A stretch of 64,000 nt of DNA from Paulinella micropora (lineage: Eukaryota > Cercozoa > Imbricatea > Euglyphida > Paulinellidae): assembly GCA_019918135.1 (NCBI GenBank), contig WBZZ01000007.1, positions 62,501-126,500 on the forward strand, read 5' to 3'. Position 1 is the first letter of the stretch, and each line of letters starts with the position of its first letter. This document shows positions 24,081 through 35,721 of this stretch, piece after piece. The notes below the pieces were generated by a model. It did no database searches. It saw nothing but the letters and a program-made list of their open reading frames with translations, and was not told the origin of the DNA. The position numbers and the translations under genes were made by a program.

Positions 24081-24316
24081 CTTTTTTTTGGCTAACTTCA
24101 GCCCGTTCCGCCCCAGTCCCAGTAACTATGCTCAGTAATTGTGTTGATAGTATAGCATTCAAGTAGTATAGGGTCGCACTTCGGCACACTTTTTCACGAC
24201 ATACCACCCGCCACACAGGGACACACACCGGCCGCCCCGCGGGGACAAAATGGTAACAAATATTAATATTTAAAATAATACCGTTAAAATATAAAGACAC
24301 ATACACTAGATACAGG

Positions 24317-24595
24317 ATGACAAACGACGACACTGAAATAAAGACAAGTCGTAGATTTACTATTTCAAAAGGATGTATTATGATAAAGAATAATGAAAAG
24401 AGACCGATGGTAAAAGTTCAATGGAGAGAAGGAGGTAAAACGATGTTTAAGAGTTTTACTATTGGAAAACGAAGAACACAAGAACAAGCAATGGAAGAAG
24501 CAAAGAAATACCACGAGGAAAAAGTAAAACCAAAGTATGATGAATGGAAAGTTAATTATGATAATGGAAAGTTAATTATGATGTGCTGTATATAA
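24317..24595 (+). CDS. Small basic protein, AP2-like DNA-binding fold possible
   Basis: 92 codons. The pattern PMVKVQWREGG, then FKSFTIGKRRTQEQAMEEAKKY fits the AP2-type DNA-binding domain (three strands, then an Ala-containing helix), which occurs in mobile elements and homing endonucleases of protist viruses. It ends about 20 bp before the polymerase region on the same strand, and its base composition matches that region, so it likely belongs to the same virus-like segment. The AP2 assignment is inference. Confidence 0.5.
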   Translation: MTNDDTEIKTSRRFTISKGCIMIKNNEKRPMVKVQWREGGKTMFKSFTIGKRRTQEQAMEEAKKYHEEKVKPKYDEWKVNYDNGKLIMMCCI

Positions 24596-24614
24596 TACCG
24601 AAGAAAAGTATAAG

Positions 24615-27600
24615 GTGGATACAACAACGGCCCAAAATTACTTGAACCGAGTAAGAGGTGCTGTTTACTTTGAGCATCATGCTATTTCAGTAGCACCACC
24701 ATTACCGCCTCAGTTTGAAGCGAAAGTGTTTGAAGCGAAAGTGAGAGAAAGAAAAGAAAGGGTGAAAGACCTGATGCGGTATGCGAACTACGAAATCAAA
24801 CATGTTGATAGAAAGAAGCACGTGCTGGGTATTAATGAAAGCCAGTATTGGGTTAGGATTAGAGGCAACTTTACTTCATTCAGTATGGAAGATGTAGTAA
24901 AGTTTATTGAGATAATACTGAACGACTTTATAAAAAGACAGAGACAAGGTAATATGGTAAGTCTAAGTATCAAGTTTGTAGATTACTATGGAGCAGTATC
25001 TACGGGTTTGAAAAAGATTAACGAGATTTCTGTCAGCGATGTTTTAGAAAGACTGTCAGCAATATTTCAAAGCAACGAAAGCCTTTATACAGACGAAAAG
25101 GGAACTAATATGGATAGGTTTAGGTTCGTTTTGAAATCTGTTGAAATGCCGACGGGAGGAACGAGGCTTCAAATAATTAATAAGTTGGATGTATATAAAA
25201 AGAGAGGGGTAATTCAAATTAATAATACAGACAACATATGCTTAACCAGAGCAATTGTTGTAGTAAAAGCAAAAATTGAAAAACACAAAAAATACAAGAC
25301 AATAATGATGGGACGAAAGATACAGGAGGAGATGGCTTTGAAACTACACGAAGAAGCGAAAGTTATTCAGGATGAGTGCGGTATTCCTGAAATTAATACA
25401 TTTGCTAACCACATTAAATACAATCTTGTTATTGTTGAATTCCCTGACAAGATTGTTTATAAGACAGATTTACTTGATGAGGATGGCAAACGACTTACGA
25501 ACCTTTACATACTTAAGACAGAGAACCACTACGATGCGATAACCAATATGAAGTCTATGGTATGTAAAGAAAACTTCTGTGAGTTATGCTTAAGAGGATT
25601 TCAAAGAGACATTCTTGCGAAACAACTTGTAATATCTGCGAAACCAAAGACTGCAAGGGTATTAACGATAAAAGCCATTGGACTGATTGCTATTCGTGTA
25701 ATAGAAAGTTTCCGAATACGGTATGTTTCAACAACCACAAGAAGACGAACTGTGATATCAAAGCGAAATGTCTTTCGTGCGGACTTAATTACAGGAAGAA
25801 AGATTGCAAAGCTACGCTTGCAAAAGCGTACGAACACAAATGCGGTTATGCGAAATGCCGTAATTGTAAGGAACTGAAACAACTTGAACACCAATGTGAA
25901 ATCGTGAAGAAAGACATATTACCTTTTTCAGAGAAATACATATTCTTTGACTTTGAAGCGACACAGGATACGGGCGAACACATTGTTAATCATTCGGAAA
26001 GCCAGTATTACGATGCGAAGAAACCACCAGTTATTCATAAGAACGTTGATGATTTCTGTAAGTGGGCTTTTGAATCTAAGCACAACGGCTTTACATTCAT
26101 TGCTCATAATAGTCGCGGTTATGATTGTCAGTTTATTCTTAAATGGTTAGTGGATAATGGACAAGCACCATTCGTCATTTATCAAGGCGGTAAGATAATG
26201 ATGATGACTTTGAAGAAATACCGTTTCATTGATAGTCTCAGTTTCTTGACTATGCCTCTGGCTGATTTTCCTAAGACATTCGGATTGAAAGAACTTAAAA
26301 AGGGTTTCTTCCCTTACTTCTTCAATACTGACAAGAATAAAAACTATGTTGGTGTGATGCCACACAAGAAGCACTACGGCTACGACACTATGAAAGATAA
26401 GAAGAGAGCGGAATTTTTAGAATGGTATGAAAGCCAAAGAAATAGCACATTTGATATGCAGAAGGAAATCGCTGAATACTGTCATAGCGATGTTGATATA
26501 TTGAGAAGGGGATGTATGGATTTTAGGAAGCAGTTTCTAGAATTCGGTATTAACCCGTTTCGATATACAACTATTGCGAGTTGTGTTATGGCTTTGTATC
26601 GTGCTAAGTTTATGCCAGACAATTCAATTGCTGTGTTGAAGGCGGAAAAGCAAAACAGGATAACCTCTCGGGCCTGTGTTGAATGGATAGCTTACAGAAG
26701 CAGGTTAGACCAAACTGATATTAAACATGCTTTCAATGGTGGTGAGAAAATGTTTAACATAGGACAGTCAAATGTTTATGTTGATGGCTGGGACGAAAAG
26801 ACGAAAACCGCTTATGAGTTTTACGGATGTCATTGGCACGGATGCCAGAAATGCTACAACGCAATAAATTGAATATGAAGAAAAATAAGACTATGGGAGA
26901 ACTATGTAAAAAAACAAAAGAAAGAGAAGTTTTATTAAGCAAACTTTTTGGAGTATCAAAAGTTATTACTATCTGGGAATGTGAATGGAGATTAATGAAA
27001 ACAAGTGAAAGCCTAGCGGAAGATACGAACGAACGAATTACGGAACAAGAAGGACTTAACCCACGAGAGGCGATGTTTGGGGGTAGAACGGATGCTCTAA
27101 CATTGTATTGGAAAGCACGGCACAACAGCGAATACGCAAAATACATTGACATATGCTCTCTGTATCCTACCGTTATGTTTTACGACCTTTACCCTAGCGG
27201 GCACCACGAAATCATACGACCTAATAATGATGATGACAGAAAAGATATGAAAAACAAAATCATAAAAAGAGAATATTTCGGAGTGTCTAAGGTTAAGATG
27301 CTACCGCCTAGAAAATTACTACACCCCGTTTTACCTAAGGCGGACAGAGGTAAGCTTATGTATTACTTATGCGACAAGTGCGGAATGACTGAACAGAAAA
27401 CCGAATGTAAGCACACCGATAACGAGCGAGCAATAACGGGCACTTGGGCAACTCCTGAAATCTACAAGGCATTAGACAAAGGCTACAAGCTAATTAAGGT
27501 GTATGAGGTATGGCACTGGAAGGAGCAGAGCAGTAGCCTGTTCAAAGGTTACATAAAAACTTTCTTAAAGGTTAAACAAGAGTCAAGCGGATATCCTGAT

Positions 27601-28429
27601 GGATGTATTACACAGGAACAAAAAAGAAACTACATTGACAGTATGGAAATCAAGATGGAAATTAAGATGGACGAAAACAAAATAGAAGAAAATCCAGGAC
27701 GGCGAGCGGTTGCTAAGTTGTGCTTGAATAGCCTGTGGGGCAAGTTTGGTGAAAAGCAAAACAAAACTAAAAACAAAATGATAAAAGACAAAGATACCTT
27801 ATACAAGTTAATGAACGATAAGTCAGTTGATAACATAAACATAAACATTATTAACGACAAAAATAATAGAAGCGAGTTATGACCTTAAACAGGATGCGGT
27901 AAGCGACCCCGTAAAAACAAATATTGTAGTTGCTTTATTTACGACTTGCCACGCGAGGATTAGACTATATGAGATGATGGACAAACTAGACAACAGAGTT
28001 CTATACCACGATACGGACAGTGTCATATACACAACAGACTTAACGAAAGGCGAAACAGATGTGAAAACGGGTAAGTTGTTAGGCGAATGGACGGACGAAC
28101 TACACGGAGCAAAGATTATGACCTTTATCGGAGGCGGACCAAAGTGTTATGGATATGTCTTAGATAACGGCAAAGCAAGTATGAAAGTCAAAGGCTTTAG
28201 TATGAATTATGAAAACAATAAATCATTAAATTTACCAAATATGTTAAGTGTCATTAGTTGCGGACTTGGAATTAAAAACAACGACCTTATTGAGAACGGC
28301 AAGAATGAATTGTTAGAGTTGCTTAAAACTCAGGAAGAAAAATTGATTGCTAAACGAATTGAAAAATCTGGTAAAGTTGTTATAGTAGAGAACAGCAAGA
28401 TAACAAGAGACAAACAACAGAAAAAATAA
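24615..28429 (+). pseudogene. Protein-primed DNA polymerase B (pPolB), fossil
   Basis: Family B polymerase of Polinton/virophage type. The N-terminal half (24,615-25,900) has the viral pPolB lead-in, with LTRAIVVVKAKIEKH, then NHYDAITNMK and a cysteine-rich zinc-ribbon region. The exonuclease domain (about 25,940-26,560) shows Exo I FDFEAT, Exo II FIAHNSRGYDCQFIL and Exo III YCHSDVDILRRG. The palm (26,830-28,430) shows motif A DICSLYPTVMFYDLYP, motif B KLCLNSLWGKFGE and motif C YHDTDSVIY. All catalytic acidic residues are visible. The coding region is broken in a few places. Known role: replication of linear genomes from a terminal protein primer. Confidence 0.88.
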
Positions 28430-28553
28430 CGAGCGAATACTTAGAAAAAATATTCAGCTTTACTTACACCAAAAGAAATATTATAGGTATTGTAGACAAT
28501 GCGATTGAAACTAGACCATTCGGTTATTAAGCAAAAAATGATAAAAAGATTAT

Positions 28554-29100
28554 TTATTTTTTAGCCTTTTTGCCCCTACCCTTAAAGCTTCTTATCGTAT
28601 GAACACCCCTCGTCGGCTTCACTAGCTTAGTATTTACTGCCATAGCCCCTAACAATGAAACGGGGTCAAATGCGGTTCGGTAGTTCGTGGTTAGCTTCGC
28701 AGTCTTTGCCCTTTTACCTTTTGGATTTACTTTAACTGCCACTCTGTCAATTACTCCTTCAATTAGGTCTCTCGTGCTACTTCCTTTATTGTATGTTGTA
28801 GCCTTCACCCCAGTCTGTCGGCTTAAATCTTTTGCTATTGTGCCACCTAACGAATGACCCGTAAGCTCTACATTATCCTTACCATATTTCTTTATGACTT
28901 CATTAACCAGCTTCTGCTCTTCTTTATATCTTGGAGTTCTTTTTAATACTCCCTTCACCAATGCGACATCGGTTAGCAGGTCCCTCTTATCTGCTGAACC
29001 TCTAAATGCTACAATCGCTTTACCATCTTTTCATACACTGTTGATTTTCCTTTGCTGGCGACTGGCTTCCATACGTCAGCCCCCTTTCTATAACTAAACA
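28554..29100 (-). pseudogene. Class 3 lipase-like protein, fossil
   Basis: Alpha/beta hydrolase of the lipase class 3 family. The upstream block VAFRGSADKRDLLTDV is the typical oxyanion/lid region and the nucleophile elbow is TGHSLGGTIA. The C-terminus is very basic (KGRGKKAKK). Opposite strand to the polymerase, convergent, separated by about 120 bp. Lipases of this class occur in virophages and Polinton-like viruses, probably acting on host membranes. It has about one interruption. Confidence 0.75.
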
Positions 29101-29210
29101 TTCGACAATCTTGGTGGTATCCCTTTTTCCGAAATTTTCGATGAAGTATATGGATTTTTTTGAAAACGTGTGGAAATGAAAGGAAATGAATTCCCTGATT
29201 GCAGAACATA

Positions 29211-29660
29211 TAAAAATAATATTAAAATATGTTTTTATTAATTGTAATATACTTTAACTTCATCTTCAGAGGTGGGCAGGAACCGGTCCGACACGGTAAT
29301 TTTTCTACTTTTTCATAGTCCCGGCTACCATGAATCTATGATGATAACAATGCCGAACATGCAGAATTTGCTTTTACTGTTTATTCTTGCTTATATTAAG
29401 CATTTTACTATATTAAGACATGGTTTTACCTTCAAAAAATTCTGTTTGCCCGCTGTGACGTACGCTGGTACGTAGAGGGGGGAGGGGGGGGGTGGGGGGG
29501 GGGGATGGGTCGGAGGGAGGACGCTTCACATCAGATTCTGGTGCATTATCAGAGTTAAACAAATTTCTAATTTCAGTTTTTAGAAGAAGCGTTACAGTTG
29601 CAGTTGCCCTAGACAAAAACCATTATGAAAAAAGTGGGACCCAGAAAAATTCCTTCAAAA
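29211..29660. other. Spacer with G-run, 3' flank of the DUF7869-like gene
   Basis: No coding frame. A poly-G tract lies at 29,477-29,505. On the minus strand an AATAAA near 29,380 could serve as poly-A signal for the gene ending at 29,668. Confidence 0.35.
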
Positions 29661-29667
29661 AAAATAA

Positions 29668-30747
29668 TCACATACGACCACGTCCACGTCGACTTCCACG
29701 TCCACCCGCAGCACGACGTGCGCGGCGACGTCCGCGCAAACGGATTCCTGAGTTACGCATTCTCCAACTTGCGTCGGAGCGATCTGAATCATCTACAATA
29801 TGGATAGCATCATGTTAAGGAGGAGGAGGAGAAGAAGAAGAAGAAGAAGAAGAAGAAGAAGAAGAAGAAGAAGAAAACTAATACCATGCTTTTCTTCCTC
29901 TGAACCAGAAGATCGATCAGACGATGAGTCAGTTGATGAACTGGAAGATGAAGTATCAGATAAGTCATCCTCTGAATCTGCCACTGGTTCTGCAGGCTGA
30001 GCAGCACCAAGCTCTTCTTCCTCAGGGAACTCACAGTCGCATCGTTCGAAATGGTTCCACGCTTGTTCAATAAGCTCTGCCTTCTTGAACTGTTTCCGAT
30101 CGGAGTTTTGCGTTGCAACACCATGCATTCTCATCCATGATTTCAATTCGCTAACTACCATCTGCTTGGACGCAAATTGCTTTTTTTCCTCTGACGATCT
30201 TAGCAACGTGAGAATTTTCCCCCAAGGCTCAGAAGCATTTCCAAATGCTAAATCCTGCTCCTGCTTTTCTTCGCTAGTAAGCTGTCTTGCACCACGCCAT
30301 CTCGGGTGAGCTGGAGGACGTCCTTCATTAACAAAATAAGTGCGTGGTAAGGACAGCAGCTCTTCATCGGTCAAACGCGTAAGTGCGTTCATTTTCTCCT
30401 GTCGTTCTTGAGGCAACTCCATCCGATTTACAGGTAGCTCGTCGATAAATCGAAATTCTGCTCTCCATTCCTTGCCTTTTGCATCGACACAGGACATATG
30501 AGCAGGACGGCCGGGCAGGCCGCCTTCGAAGTAATCTCCATCCACCTCTGCTCTGGTCAAATTTCCACCTGCTAACATTTCCTCCACATGTGCTCGCTCA
30601 TCCGGCCCTAGGTATTTAGTAGCCAAAGCACGAATATCCTTCTTCAGGCGCGGATTGACGAAGTAGCCGACTGGAAGCTTGGGAGGCATGTCGATCGCTG
30701 TCATAAATAGAGAGAGAGATAGATAGATAGAACGAGAGAAAGAGAGA

Positions 30748-30787
<40 letters not shown>

Positions 30788-33375
30788 AAGATAGATAATA
30801 TTATTACCGGGGCGTCCGATAAACAAATTGATCGGTTCTCCTCTGGGATCATCACGCACTCCATGAAAATCCTGTGCGTCTCCCCAAGTAGCGATCTCTA
30901 CAGTCGGCAAAGCGTCAGGATCTTTCTTGGTGATTCTATATGCCAAGGGTTTGTTGTAGTTTTTGAAACTCTTGTTCATACACGGGCTAAAATGAGTCAT
31001 CCAGTCGTAGTTACATCCGAGAACAACCAGCACATGCCTCTTCTTGTGCTGCTTCTTGAATGCAAGAATGAGCTTTAATAACGCTTGAGCGATGTTAGTT
31101 GTCAGGAAGGTGCTCTTCCACCCGATATCCATAACTCGAAATTCCTGATCATCTCCATCGTGCCCGTGCCCTGGTGGCTTGCGATGTGACTCTACTTGGA
31201 AACGGATTCCTCTGTCAACGACATTGAGCCCAAGGAAACCCAGCATCGCCCACGCGGTGTTATCACCAGCTCCGTCCCACTCAAGATATAATTTCCACGC
31301 TTGCATTGTGCGAGGGTTCCAAAGTTGCCAATGTAAAAGTGCGGCAAGCATAGTAATGTTGCTGTTCGCGCCGTGTTCTACCGCGCCTTCAAGGTACGTC
31401 AGAATAAAATGCGTATCGGTAGTGTAGCAGGTATTGATTCCAACGCAAAGGCGAAACACAATTTTTCCTTTGAAATCTTTCGCGGCGCGGCGGCAAGATG
31501 GGATCTTCACTGGCGGTTTCATATCGGCTGATATGACTGTGGCAGCAAAATCTGCTGGTGCTGCCTTCTTGCGCTGCATGCTGGCAACGCGGCACGCCCT
31601 GTGAATTTTGTGACGAAGCCTGCTACGGCGACGCCATTCTTGAGCTTCTACTTCAGTCCTGAAACCGTTAGAATGATCAGCAGCAAGCTCTGTGCAGATC
31701 TCGCATTTTGAGAAATCTCCTTCTGCAAAACAAACCTGTAATAAGTAATGATAACGAAAATATGCATAATACCTCTGACAAACTTGACGTGCGGAAAATC
31801 CATGCGCCAAACTTTGTTGATCGTATTGTCTGTCGGAGGATTATTTGGATCAACTCGTTTCGAACAACCAAACCGAAGGCACATATCTTTCCAATTCTCG
31901 CGAACATAGTTTTGGACTCCTGCGTCCTGAGCCATTTCTTGCATCCTCCATATTCCGTCGCTGCATATCTCCGGGTAACTCTCCATGAACTTCTCGCAGA
32001 GTAATACTGCTATCACATCTTCTGTTTCAGGAACGGTTGAGTAGCTTTTTGTCAAAACCTTCGTGTTATTTGCAAGAAGTTTGTGTGCTCTTGACAAAAC
32101 TTTATCACCGATCCCGTAGATACGCTGCCAGGCTACTTTGCACACAGCCTCCGTTAAATACATATACTGAAACGATCCAGTTTTTGTTTGAAACGATTCA
32201 AGCCGCGAAGCTGCCCAAGAATAAAGCTCACTGAGAGACGATGACGCATTCTTCGCTCTCGTGTAAAGCACATCACGCGTGTCGATAAATGAATAACACT
32301 TCCACTTTTTGCAGCAGACAGACTTAACTTCCCTGTCCAAGTCGGCGAAGGTAATCCCCAACAGTTTTTGGAGCGCAGACGGTCTCTGAAGCTTCACTGC
32401 ACCTTTCGTGCGACTTTTCATCGTGTAGGGGCGCGTTGGATTCTTACGTGGTCTGCTGTAAGGAATTGGTGATAATCTCATGATGTTATACAACGGCTCA
32501 TTCGATTCCATAAGCTCGTCGAAGTTCAATCGAAGCTCGTTGGATAATTCCGCATCGTCCACGCAGACCAGAGGAGGAAGCAATCCAGGGTTGATAGATG
32601 CAGCATCACCGTTTGAATCCGTATCTGAACACTCTTCGTCGACGTTCTACGCAAACAAGATCGCTTTATGAACATTAACCAGCATGAACATAGACAGGTA
32701 GAGAAAAAAAATTACCATGGAGCCAGTAGGAAGATATAGTCTAGAGCTGCTGCAGCTACTAACATCATATCCTGTAGTGACAGTAGAACTGTCTGACTGT
32801 TTCCAGCTGTCGAGGTTAGCATCAACGTCAGGAACACCCGGCCTGTAAAAAAGAATCTTCTCAGTAATAATTTTCATTTATTTATTTTTTACCTGTGCAT
32901 CACTCAAGCTTGATTTTTCTGTGATGACTGTAATGTCCGAGCTTTCCCTGGGCAGAAGCGTGCGGCGACTATCTGAAATTGAGGACACGCTGTCGAGAAG
33001 CTTCCTCTTTTTTTCCGGCGGAATAGATGATGACCTGGAGAGCGGTTGCTTTCCATCAGAACTAATACTGCTGACCGACGCTAAAAGTTCAACCTTTGCT
33101 TCATGAAGCAAGGAAATTGACTTAAGTGGAAGCGGATGTTCTTTATCAGGAACGATGAAACATACATGAACAATGTCAGTCTCGAACAGGGAAACTGGGA
33201 ATGCAGCATGATCTGCAGCACGCAAAGACTTTCCTCCTGGTTTGAGGAGCCCAAGCTGAAAAGAAGGAGGAAGGTATTTATCAGCAAAGACTCCGTAGCC
33301 ACCACCACGGTGTGCCACATATATCGGCGCCTTGCTAGCCCTCAGCATGGCATACCTAAAGTTTGAAATACACAT
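29668..33375 (-). CDS. Six-exon gene with DUF7869-like (transposase-type) domain
   Basis: Splice sites and phases fit six minus-strand exons: 33,375-32,893, about 32,856-32,716, 32,646-31,773, 31,722-30,808, 30,697-29,885 and 29,792-29,668 (TGA), giving about 1,116 residues. Introns are about 36, 69, 50, 110 and 92 nt; two contain long (GA)n or (TTC)n runs. N-terminal part Ser-rich and basic (PPEKKRKLL). Exon 4 holds a zinc-ligand-like CEICTELAADH, SADMKPP, YLEWDGAGDNTAWAML and PPGHGHDGDDQEF. These match the pattern of DUF7869-type proteins (a DN pair, then GHTHxDxD) thought to be transposase-derived nucleases. The C-terminus is Glu/Ser-rich, then an Arg/Gly tail (GIRLRGRRRARRAAG). No break was found. 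It may be a domesticated or active DNA transposon gene; terminal repeats were not found. The true start could lie upstream, where the roughly 140-bp repeat begins. Confidence 0.75.
29821..29877. repeat. (GAA)n microsatellite in last intron
   Basis: About 17 GAA units on the plus strand, inside the last intron of the DUF7869-like gene. Confidence 0.9.
30707..30797. repeat. (GA)n/(GATA)n microsatellite in intron 4
   Basis: GAGA and GATA units of about 90 bp inside intron 4 of the DUF7869-like gene; on the minus strand it makes a long CT-rich tract directly before the acceptor, perhaps acting as the polypyrimidine tract. Confidence 0.85.
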
Positions 33376-33382
33376 GAAAAAA

Positions 33383-33512
33383 ATGGCAGCGCTTCCCGTT
33401 AGAGGGAATCACTAAAAAAAAAAAGGACAGAGAAAGGCTCACTGATAGAAGGCCACACACACTAGCTAGTTATACTAAAGCTAGTATCTATACTCCCCTC
33501 TTTAAACTATGC

Positions 33513-33520
<8 letters not shown>
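33383..33520 (-). repeat. R140 repeat, copy 1
   Basis: About 135-bp interspersed repeat read on the minus strand from TAGTTTAAAGAGGGGAGTAT to AACGGGAAGCGCTGCCAT followed by a T-run. Copies 2 and 3 lie at 37,497-37,640 and 38,933-39,062 on the plus strand; a diverged shorter copy may sit inside Copia-1 at 2,070-2,160. It adjoins a (TAA)n tract and the SINE array. Confidence 0.8.
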
Positions 33521-33587
<67 letters not shown>

Positions 33588-33589
33588 GT

Positions 33590-33853
33590 GCTTCTCTGTC
33601 AATGGCTGATGCATTTCTGCACATGCGCCTCCATCGTCTCACCCGTGAGGGGAGTACGAAGAATTGACGATAAGCTCTAATGACACCCCCGCAAGGGCAG
33701 TTCCAACACTTCCAGACGGGCCGGTATGTTCAATGAAAATACTGGTCCAGACGGATCGTTACGTTCAATGAAAATACTGGTGGCACCGACGGGAATCTAA
33801 CTGGCGACAGGGCCCAGATGGTAGAACTTGACCACTGGGCTATCACGGTGTCC

Positions 33854-33854
<1 letters not shown>
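33590..33854 (-). mobile_element. tRNA-derived SINE, copy A
   Basis: On the minus strand it begins TGGACACCGTGATAGCCC, with a pol III box A (TAGCCCAGTGG) and box B (AGTTCGATTCC) at tRNA spacing, the 3' side ending CGGTGCC as in a tRNA acceptor stem. The body contains a duplicated word of about 33 bp around TATTTTCATTGAACATACC, and the 3' end is GAGAAGCAC plus a (TTA)n tail (33,520-33,589). Length about 265 bp. Confidence 0.85.
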
Positions 33855-33898
<44 letters not shown>

Positions 33899-34130
33899 GT
33901 GCTTCTCTGTCAATGGCTGATGCATTTCTGCACATGCGCCTCCATCGTCTCACCCGTGAGGGGAGTACGAAGAATTGACGATAGGCTCTAATGACACCCC
34001 CGCAAGGGCAGTTCCAACACTTCCAGACGGACCGGTATGTTCAATGAAAATACTGGTGGCACCGACGGGAATCGAACTGGCGACAGGGCCCAGATGGTAG
34101 AACTTGACCACTGGGCTATCACGGTGTCCA
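33899..34130 (-). mobile_element. tRNA-derived SINE, copy B
   Basis: Same SINE, head-to-tail with copy A, separated by (TAA)n. It has only one copy of the internal ATTTTCATTGAACATACC word, so it is about 33 bp shorter than A and C. Confidence 0.85.
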
Positions 34131-34131
34131 A

Positions 34132-34165
<34 letters not shown>

Positions 34166-34433
34166 GTGCTTCTCTGTCAATGGCTGATGCATTTCTGCAC
34201 ATGCGCCTCCATCGTCTCACCCGTGAGGGGAGTACGAAGAATTGACGATAAGCTCTAATGACACCCCCGCAAGGGCAGTTCCAACACTTCCAGACGGGCC
34301 GGTATGTTCAATGAAAATACTGGTCCAGAAATAGACCGGTATGTTCAATGAAAATACTGGTGGCACCGACGGGAATCGAACTGGCGACAGGGCCCAGATG
34401 GTAGAACTTGACCACTGGGCTATCACGGTGTCC

Positions 34434-34434
<1 letters not shown>
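34166..34434 (-). mobile_element. tRNA-derived SINE, copy C
   Basis: Full-length copy with the duplicated internal word, (TTA)n tail at 34,133-34,165 and a further (TAA)n block to its right (34,435-34,470). Third member of the tandem array. Confidence 0.85.
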
Positions 34435-34469
<35 letters not shown>

Positions 34470-34479
34470 TATTGAAGAG

Positions 34480-35682
34480 GAAATGCAAAATCATGCCGGT
34501 CAGTTTCACAAACTTTTGTGCAGAGTTTTTTCCACAGATTGTTGTGTACAGAAGAAAAGAATAGCATTCCCGCTCATTCTGAGCTGGGAAAAGAGCGGGA
34601 ATGCTGTTACATCTTCTCGAAATGTCATGCTCTCAATAAAATCTCTGCACAAAAGTTTGCAAAACAGCAATCCAAAAACGAGTTTCATCGAATTGCTGGT
34701 TTGTGAAAAATAGATTAAGCTGGGTGGTGCAATGTTAGGAAATGACATTTATAGCTTCAACAAACACGTTGCAGCAGAAACATGCAGGAGATGACATGAG
34801 TTGAGAGTACGTACTAGGAAGGAAATGCAAAATCATGCCGGTCGGTTTTCACAAACTTTTGTGCAGAGTTTTTTCCACAGATTGTTGTGTACAGAAAAAA
34901 AGAATAGCATTCCCGCTCATTCTGAGCTGGGGAAAGAGCGAGAATGCTGTTACATCTTCTCGTAATGTCATGCTCTTAATAAAATCTCTGCACAAAAGTT
35001 TGCAAAACAGCAGTCCGAAAACGAGTTTCATCGAATTGCTGGTTTGTGAAAAATAGATTAAGCTGGGTCGTGCTATGTTAGGAAATGACATTTATAGCTT
35101 CAACAAACACGTTATAGCAGAAACATGCAGGAGATGACATGAGTTGAGAGTACGTAGGAAGGAAATGCAAAATCATGCCGGTCGGTTTTCACAAACTTTT
35201 GTGCAGAGTTTTTTCCACAGATTGTTGTGTACAGAAAAAAAGAATAGCATTCCCGCTCATTCTGAGCTGGGAAAAGAGCGGGAATGCTGTTACATTTTCT
35301 CGAAATGTTATGTTTTCAATAAAATCTCTGCACAAAAGTTTGCAAAACAGCAATCCAAAAACGAGTTTCATCGAATTGCTGGTTTATGAAAAATAGATTA
35401 AGCTGGGTCGTGCAATGTTAGGAAATGATATTTATAGCTTCAACAAACACGTTACAGCAGAAACATGCAGGAGATGACATGAGTTGAGAGTACGTAGGAA
35501 GGAAATGCAAAATCATGCCGGTCGGTTTTCACAAACTTTTGTGCAGAGTTTTTTCCACAGATTGTTGTGTACAGAAAAAAAGAATAGCATTCCCGCTCAT
35601 TCTGAGCTGGGGAAAGAGCGGGAATGCTGTTACATCTTCTCGAAATGTCATGCTCTTAATAAAATCTCTGCACAAAAGTTTG
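34480..35682. repeat. Tandem array of a hairpin-bearing unit (3.5 units of about 340 bp)
   Basis: Units start at about 34,482, 34,822, 35,160 and 35,500 (period 338-341 bp) with GGAAATGCAAAATCATGCCG. Each holds a palindromic core of about 150 bp: ends CAAACTTTTGTGCAGAG and its exact reverse complement, and an inner stem GCATTCCCGCTC / GAGCGGGAATGC with a short loop. The last unit stops exactly at the end of the core (35,682). The core therefore looks like a MITE that was amplified in tandem together with about 190 bp of flank. Units are highly similar, so the array is recent. Confidence 0.88.
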
Positions 35683-35721
35683 ATAATAACACGACCCTTT
35701 TTCCACACGTTCAAATTTCAG

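Larger units (their letters stand above)
24317..29210. mobile_element. Fossil Polinton/virophage-like segment
   Basis: A/T-rich block unlike its flanks, carrying a small DNA-binding-like gene (24,317-24,595), a protein-primed family B DNA polymerase (24,615-28,429, plus strand) and a class 3 lipase (28,554-29,100, minus strand). The combination of protein-primed polymerase and lipase is known from Maverick/Polinton, virophage and Polinton-like virus genomes. Capsid genes, packaging ATPase, protease, retroviral-type integrase and terminal inverted repeats were not seen, so this is a fragment. It is broken, with roughly four to five interruptions over its genes, yet the protein motifs are well preserved, suggesting moderate age. 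Confidence 0.8.

Noticed and set aside
34506-35396. Repeated short frames (LSWEKSGNAVTSSRNVML type) in the hairpin array
   Set aside because: They recur only because the DNA unit is repeated, occur on both strands, and are centred on a palindrome.
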